From Phoronis ovalis (Eukaryota > Phoronida > Phoronidae): a stretch of 10,848 nucleotides of DNA. The stretch lies in the NCBI GenBank assembly GCA_028565635.1, contig JAOXYB010049924.1, positions 979 to 11,826 on the forward strand. The letters run 5' to 3'. The position numbers were made by a program, and so were the translations under genes. The stretch's first letter is position 1; each line of letters starts with the position of its first letter. Below, in pieces: positions 8,284 through 10,848 of the stretch. The notes under the pieces were generated by a model. It worked only from the letters and a program-made list of their open reading frames with translations. It was not told the DNA's origin and made no database searches.

Positions 8284-8337
8284 AGATCAGCCTGTTACAA
8301 CAAGGAACTAAGGACTTACCAACGGTAACACCAGGTC

Positions 8338-8343
8338 AATAAA
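8338..8343 (+). promoter_or_regulatory. Candidate polyadenylation signal AATAAA
   Basis: A canonical hexamer shortly after the TAG of the CUB-like segment. It would fit use of that segment as a last exon. On its own it is weak, because such hexamers are expected by chance in this base composition. Confidence 0.3.
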
Positions 8344-8483
8344 CGCTAGTGGATTACAGGGGGAAATTCTGTTACTGCTAACATTAAATGAAAATGCAGA
8401 TCCTAGAATTGCCAATAAGAAAGTAACATCTTGCTTCATCTGTCATTAAATATCTACACAACAACTTGACATTCTTGTTGTAG

Positions 8484-8593
8484 AACCTAGTAGTGCTCCA
8501 GTCAATGTTCGGCATACTTCAAGGACAGACAGCACCATTGTGTTAATATGGGAAGAACCTTTCCATCCCAGAGGAATAATTACAAAGTACAAG
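8484..8593 (+). CDS. Exon 7: N-terminal part of second FN3 domain
   Basis: Enters in phase 1 after ttgttgtag and encodes EPSSAPVNVRHTSRTDSTIV, then LIWEEPFHPRGIITKYK. This is a textbook FN3 start: a proline-rich entry, the strand B tryptophan followed by a proline, a G-x-I-x-x-Y turn and strand C. The frame requires the exon to end at AAG (8591-8593). The next bases are GCAAGT, a consensus GC donor, giving phase 0. Using the nearby GT at 8598 instead would put exon 8 in a frame that soon hits a stop. Exon 8 continues the strand C motif as YK-VLCQPV, the arrangement expected for FN3. Confidence 0.85.
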
Positions 8594-8730
8594 GCAAGTT
8601 AATTGAATTAATAAAAGCAATCGCCTGTGCTATTACAATTGGATCTATGGGTGTTGTCACGTGGTCAGCTAATAACTGATTTTATATGACTGGAATTGAA
8701 CATTGTTTAGATAATTTCCTTTAAGGAGTG

Positions 8731-8822
8731 TTGAAGTTCATGTGCGGCAGGTATTCTATTCGCAATTTGAGAAGGTCTTCTCACACAAATTCGGGAAAAT
8801 GCCAAATTTCAATGAACATCAA
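8731..8822. repeat. Small imperfect inverted repeat (hairpin)
   Basis: ttgaagttcat at 8731-8741 pairs with atgaacatcaa at 8812-8822, and nearer the centre aatttgagaag (8764-8774) pairs with cttctcacacaaatt (8777-8791) with a 2-base loop. It may be a relic of a small fold-back element. Confidence 0.5.
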
Positions 8823-9368
8823 TTATTTAAGTCATGTTATGTAATTTAACTACTCCTTTTTCTTTTCTCTTGTCCTATGGCGCCATGCAACATAGATTGT
8901 CAGGACAATCTAGTTAATTGTATTTAGTCATTAATTATATCGCGCTGAAAACAACTGAATCTTGACACTGCTTATCAATATACGGTGTTGCAGTATTTTT
9001 AATGATATAGACGGCTGATATATGTAATTAAACAGACGAGTTTTACTTTTTAGTTTAATCTTCCTTTGCGCTTAGGAGTCCACAGTTGCTAAAATGGCGA
9101 TAATCCAGAGTCACCTTTGTATTGCTTCAAATGTTTTTTTTGAAACGGGAAAGGTCAAAGAATGATGCCTAGAGCTGTCTCTTTTGATATTGGGATAAAG
9201 CCCAGTAATGCCATGTTATTCGTGATAAGCTTATTTTATTCAATATTATGAAAACTCTCACAGCTAAACAGATTATTTCAAGTCAGATGGTAAATAGAGG
9301 TCACGTTTTATTTTGACCTTTATCACTTTCAATATGGCTGACTGGGGGCCACTGGGATGAAGTGTTTT

Positions 9369-9462
9369 GTCTATATCAAGGGGATCCTTTCAAATTAGAT
9401 CTATTGAGCGCATTAACATTAACATTGATCTAATTTAAAAGTTGACCTTATCTAACAAAAAA
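9369..9462. repeat. Imperfect inverted repeat (hairpin)
   Basis: A perfect 10-base stem, aaattagatc 9392-9401 with gatctaattt 9427-9436 around a 25-base loop, extends outward with mismatches to about 35-40 bases per arm. It could be the core of an old fold-back element in intron 7. Confidence 0.5.
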
Positions 9463-9913
9463 ATGTTTTTGTTTTATTGTCAATGATTTTCAAAATCACA
9501 GCTATAGGCACTGTCTCGAAGTTGCTTACAACTCACCGAATGCTTAGTGATATAATTATCTTACTGTTATATGCCATTTGTCCAATATGTTTTTAACAGC
9601 TCATGTCATTGCAAGTTTAGTGTGTTAAAAATCTACTGAATGGACAGCGTCATCTAACTCTTGTATTGCTATTCTACGGTAAAATAATGCATCCATACGG
9701 TGTTTATGTAAATGTTACTGACAGTTTCATAGTAATGTTACGTAAATAGGGCATAAAGTTAAACATATGCACGCACATTTTAAAAGTAATTATTTTAAGT
9801 AAAGCATACATATATCTTGGAATGTTATTTTTACGAGTCCTGCTATTATCTGTTTTAAAAAATGTTATTTTTACGCATTCTATTGAGGCATATAAAGCTT
9901 GTGCTTTTTTCAG

Positions 9914-10097
9914 GTTTTGTGTCAACCTGTGAACTCAAACTCTCATGCTATTATGGAAGAATTGCCACCAAGCAGTAACAAATCAGTACTTATCAAGTCC
10001 CTTCGTAGTGCTACACAATACAACTGCAGTGTTTCCGGGCACACATCAATTGGCTATGGTGATGTGGCTATACATGTGACTTGGACTGGACCTTCAA
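9914..10097 (+). CDS. Exon 8: C-terminal part of second FN3 domain
   Basis: Enters in phase 0 after a strong polypyrimidine acceptor (gcttttttcag) and encodes VLCQPVNSNS, then SVLIKSLRSATQYNCSVSGH and GYGDVAIHVTWTGPS. The motif L-x-S-A-T-x-Y-x-C-x-V-x-G is the FN3 E-F region, with C in place of the usual V/I after Y-N. The final VTWTGPS leads out of strand G. It ends at 10097 (tcaa|gtaatg) in phase 1. With exon 7 it makes 98 codons. Sequons NKS and NCS are present. Two cysteines (LCQ and NCS) in one FN3 domain could form an extra disulfide. Confidence 0.86.
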
Positions 10098-10797
10098 GTA
10101 ATGCTGTTAATATAATGTTTAAACTGCAGAAATATTGTTTCACTGAAAAATGAGCTCAGACTGAACACTAAGTACATGTTTGTTTCCGTCAAGAGTCGTA
10201 CTATTTTAATAAGTAGTGTAAATACTTTAGAGTCTGTAGTTGCTGTTTTATACATCATGATGGCGTCGATATCGTAACACCTTTAATCGCCCTCCAGGAA
10301 ATATTAGTACCGGAAAGATGAAAATACCCCAAACAATATGAAGTTGTTTTTTATGAGTATAGGCGGGCGTCCTAAAGGCTAGATGATTTTTTGAATGAGT
10401 TAATAAGAATGGGTGTGTCAAAACCATCCACAAGTAAGCAATATTAATAATGATAAAATTCCAACTAGAGTGCTTGGATGTTTGTCATTCATGTGAATGC
10501 GCGTATGCAAAGTACTTAAAGAAAAGTTTGTGTTCACCAATATTTATCAGAGTATATCTGATCTCTCAGACATAACATCTGCAGAATCCGCAAGAAGGAC
10601 GTAAGTTTTGTTACATATCAGTAATAGTTCTTACTGTTTATGTTTCACCTATGTTGTAAAAATATAGCTATTATAATGTAAAAAGAACCGTATAAGCGTT
10701 TAATAGATGATTCAGTGACAATAATTTAAATGTGCTCAATTCGCAAGGTTCTATTGGCGATATCTATGTTTAAAATGCATTCTTGAATCATTTTTAG
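10098..10797 (+). other. Intron 8 (phase 1)
   Basis: Donor gtaatg and acceptor tcatttttag. AT-rich. A short exon-like stretch at 10551-10600 with good splice-like ends was examined, but its phases do not fit the flanking exons. Nothing else is supported. Confidence 0.65.
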
Positions 10798-10848
10798 AAT
10801 TAACAGAGTTTGATTTGTCAACTATTAAATCAGCGGTAAATCAAACAT
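10798..10848 (+). CDS. Exon 9 (partial): probable start of a third FN3 domain
   Basis: After a polypyrimidine acceptor (atttttag) only one frame is open, and it is the phase 1 entry left by exon 8. It reads KLTEFDLSTIKSAVNQT and runs off the window. The layout resembles the start of exon 5 (short polar lead, hydrophobic-alternating strand, N-x-T), so a third FN3 domain is likely. With only 17 residues visible, this rests mostly on phase and splice-site fit. Confidence 0.55.

Larger units (their letters stand above)
7208..8483 (+). other. Intron 6 (phase 1)
   Basis: Donor gtatga and acceptor ttcttgttgtag. Apart from the CUB-like segment at 8165-8283, I see only AT-rich sequence. The open frame at 7644-7850 shows no domain pattern and is not annotated. 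Confidence 0.82.
8594..9913 (+). other. Intron 7 (phase 0), GC-AG type
   Basis: Donor AAG|GCAAGT and acceptor gcttttttcag. It lies inside the second FN3 domain at a place similar to intron 5 in the first. It contains two imperfect hairpins (8731-8822 and about 9369-9462). The remainder is AT-rich without supported features. Confidence 0.75.
850..10848 (+). other. Multi-exon gene model: secreted or receptor-type lectin/FN3 protein, partial at both ends
   Basis: Nine exons join into one uninterrupted frame of about 537 codons. Exon lengths in order are 210, 249, 219, 285, 86, 217, 110, 184 and at least 51 bases. Introns 1, 2, 3, 4, 6 and 8 are phase 1, while introns 5 and 7, inside the two FN3 domains, are phase 0, so every complete module is a symmetrical 1-1 unit. 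Domain order is fucolectin-type lectin, an unassigned beta-rich module, FN3, FN3, and the start of a further FN3. Paired cysteines and several N-glycosylation sequons (NHS, NKT, NLS, NIT, NKS, NCS, NQT) fit an extracellular protein. No signal peptide, membrane segment, poly(A) site or promoter belonging to the gene is visible inside the model, so both ends lie outside. A receptor-type protein such as a receptor tyrosine phosphatase-like molecule is possible but unproven here. Confidence 0.8.

Noticed and set aside
9148-9330. A larger inverted repeat using aaaggtcaaa near 9150 and tttgaccttt near 9312
   Set aside because: Only the 10-base core pairs convincingly. The surrounding similarity is too weak to call an element by eye.
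10248-10433. A - strand open frame of 61 codons near the right end
   Set aside because: No recognisable domain or splice context. Consistent with chance in intron 8.
10551-10600. A 50-bp exon between tttatcag and a strong gtaagt donor, reading SISDLSDITSAESARR
   Set aside because: It needs phase 0 entry while exon 8 leaves phase 1, and its phase 2 exit would cause a stop in the following exon. Alternative acceptors inside it have the same exit problem.

Overview
The window is animal (metazoan) genomic DNA. It is AT-rich and carries one multi-exon gene on the + strand, split by GT-AG introns plus one probable GC-AG intron. Minisatellites, microsatellites and imperfect palindromic elements fill the non-coding space. 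No prokaryotic organisation, tRNA or rRNA is visible. The domain mix (a fucolectin-type lectin domain joined to fibronectin type III domains) and the repeat-rich AT-rich introns suggest a marine or freshwater invertebrate, most likely a bivalve mollusc. The species is an inference.

The gene runs left to right and is open at both ends. Nine exons can be supported: 850-1059, 2448-2696, 3595-3813, 3969-4253, 5210-5295, 6991-7207, 8484-8593, 9914-10097 and 10798 onward. They join in one frame for about 537 codons. Exons 1+2 make a fucolectin/F5-8C-like lectin domain. Exons 3+4 make a beta-rich module of about 168 residues that I cannot assign to a named family. Exons 5+6 and 7+8 each make one FN3 domain, and exon 9 probably starts a third. 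Every module boundary is phase 1 and both FN3 domains are cut internally by a phase 0 intron, a regularity that strongly supports the model. The first exon (signal peptide) and the 3' exons (further FN3, membrane segment, any cytoplasmic domain) lie outside the window. Extracellular parts of this kind occur in secreted lectins and in invertebrate receptor-type proteins, including receptor tyrosine phosphatase-like ones; the window cannot decide which.

Non-coding layout: 1-757 is a 47-bp minisatellite with one inverted stretch. Intron 1 holds a palindromic element of about 420 bp and a (TC)11 run. Intron 4 holds a clean 266-bp fold-back element and a (TA)15 run. Intron 5 holds a 13-copy, 42-bp minisatellite that is open on both strands, followed by two diverged exon-like copies. 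Intron 6 holds an exon-like piece encoding the C-terminal part of a CUB domain that ends in a stop, in the right phase to be an alternative last exon. Intron 7 has a GC donor and two small hairpins.

Items most worth checking are the unassigned module of exons 3-4, the CUB-like terminal exon, the fucolectin site without its vicinal cysteines, and the FN3-like duplicated segments in intron 5.
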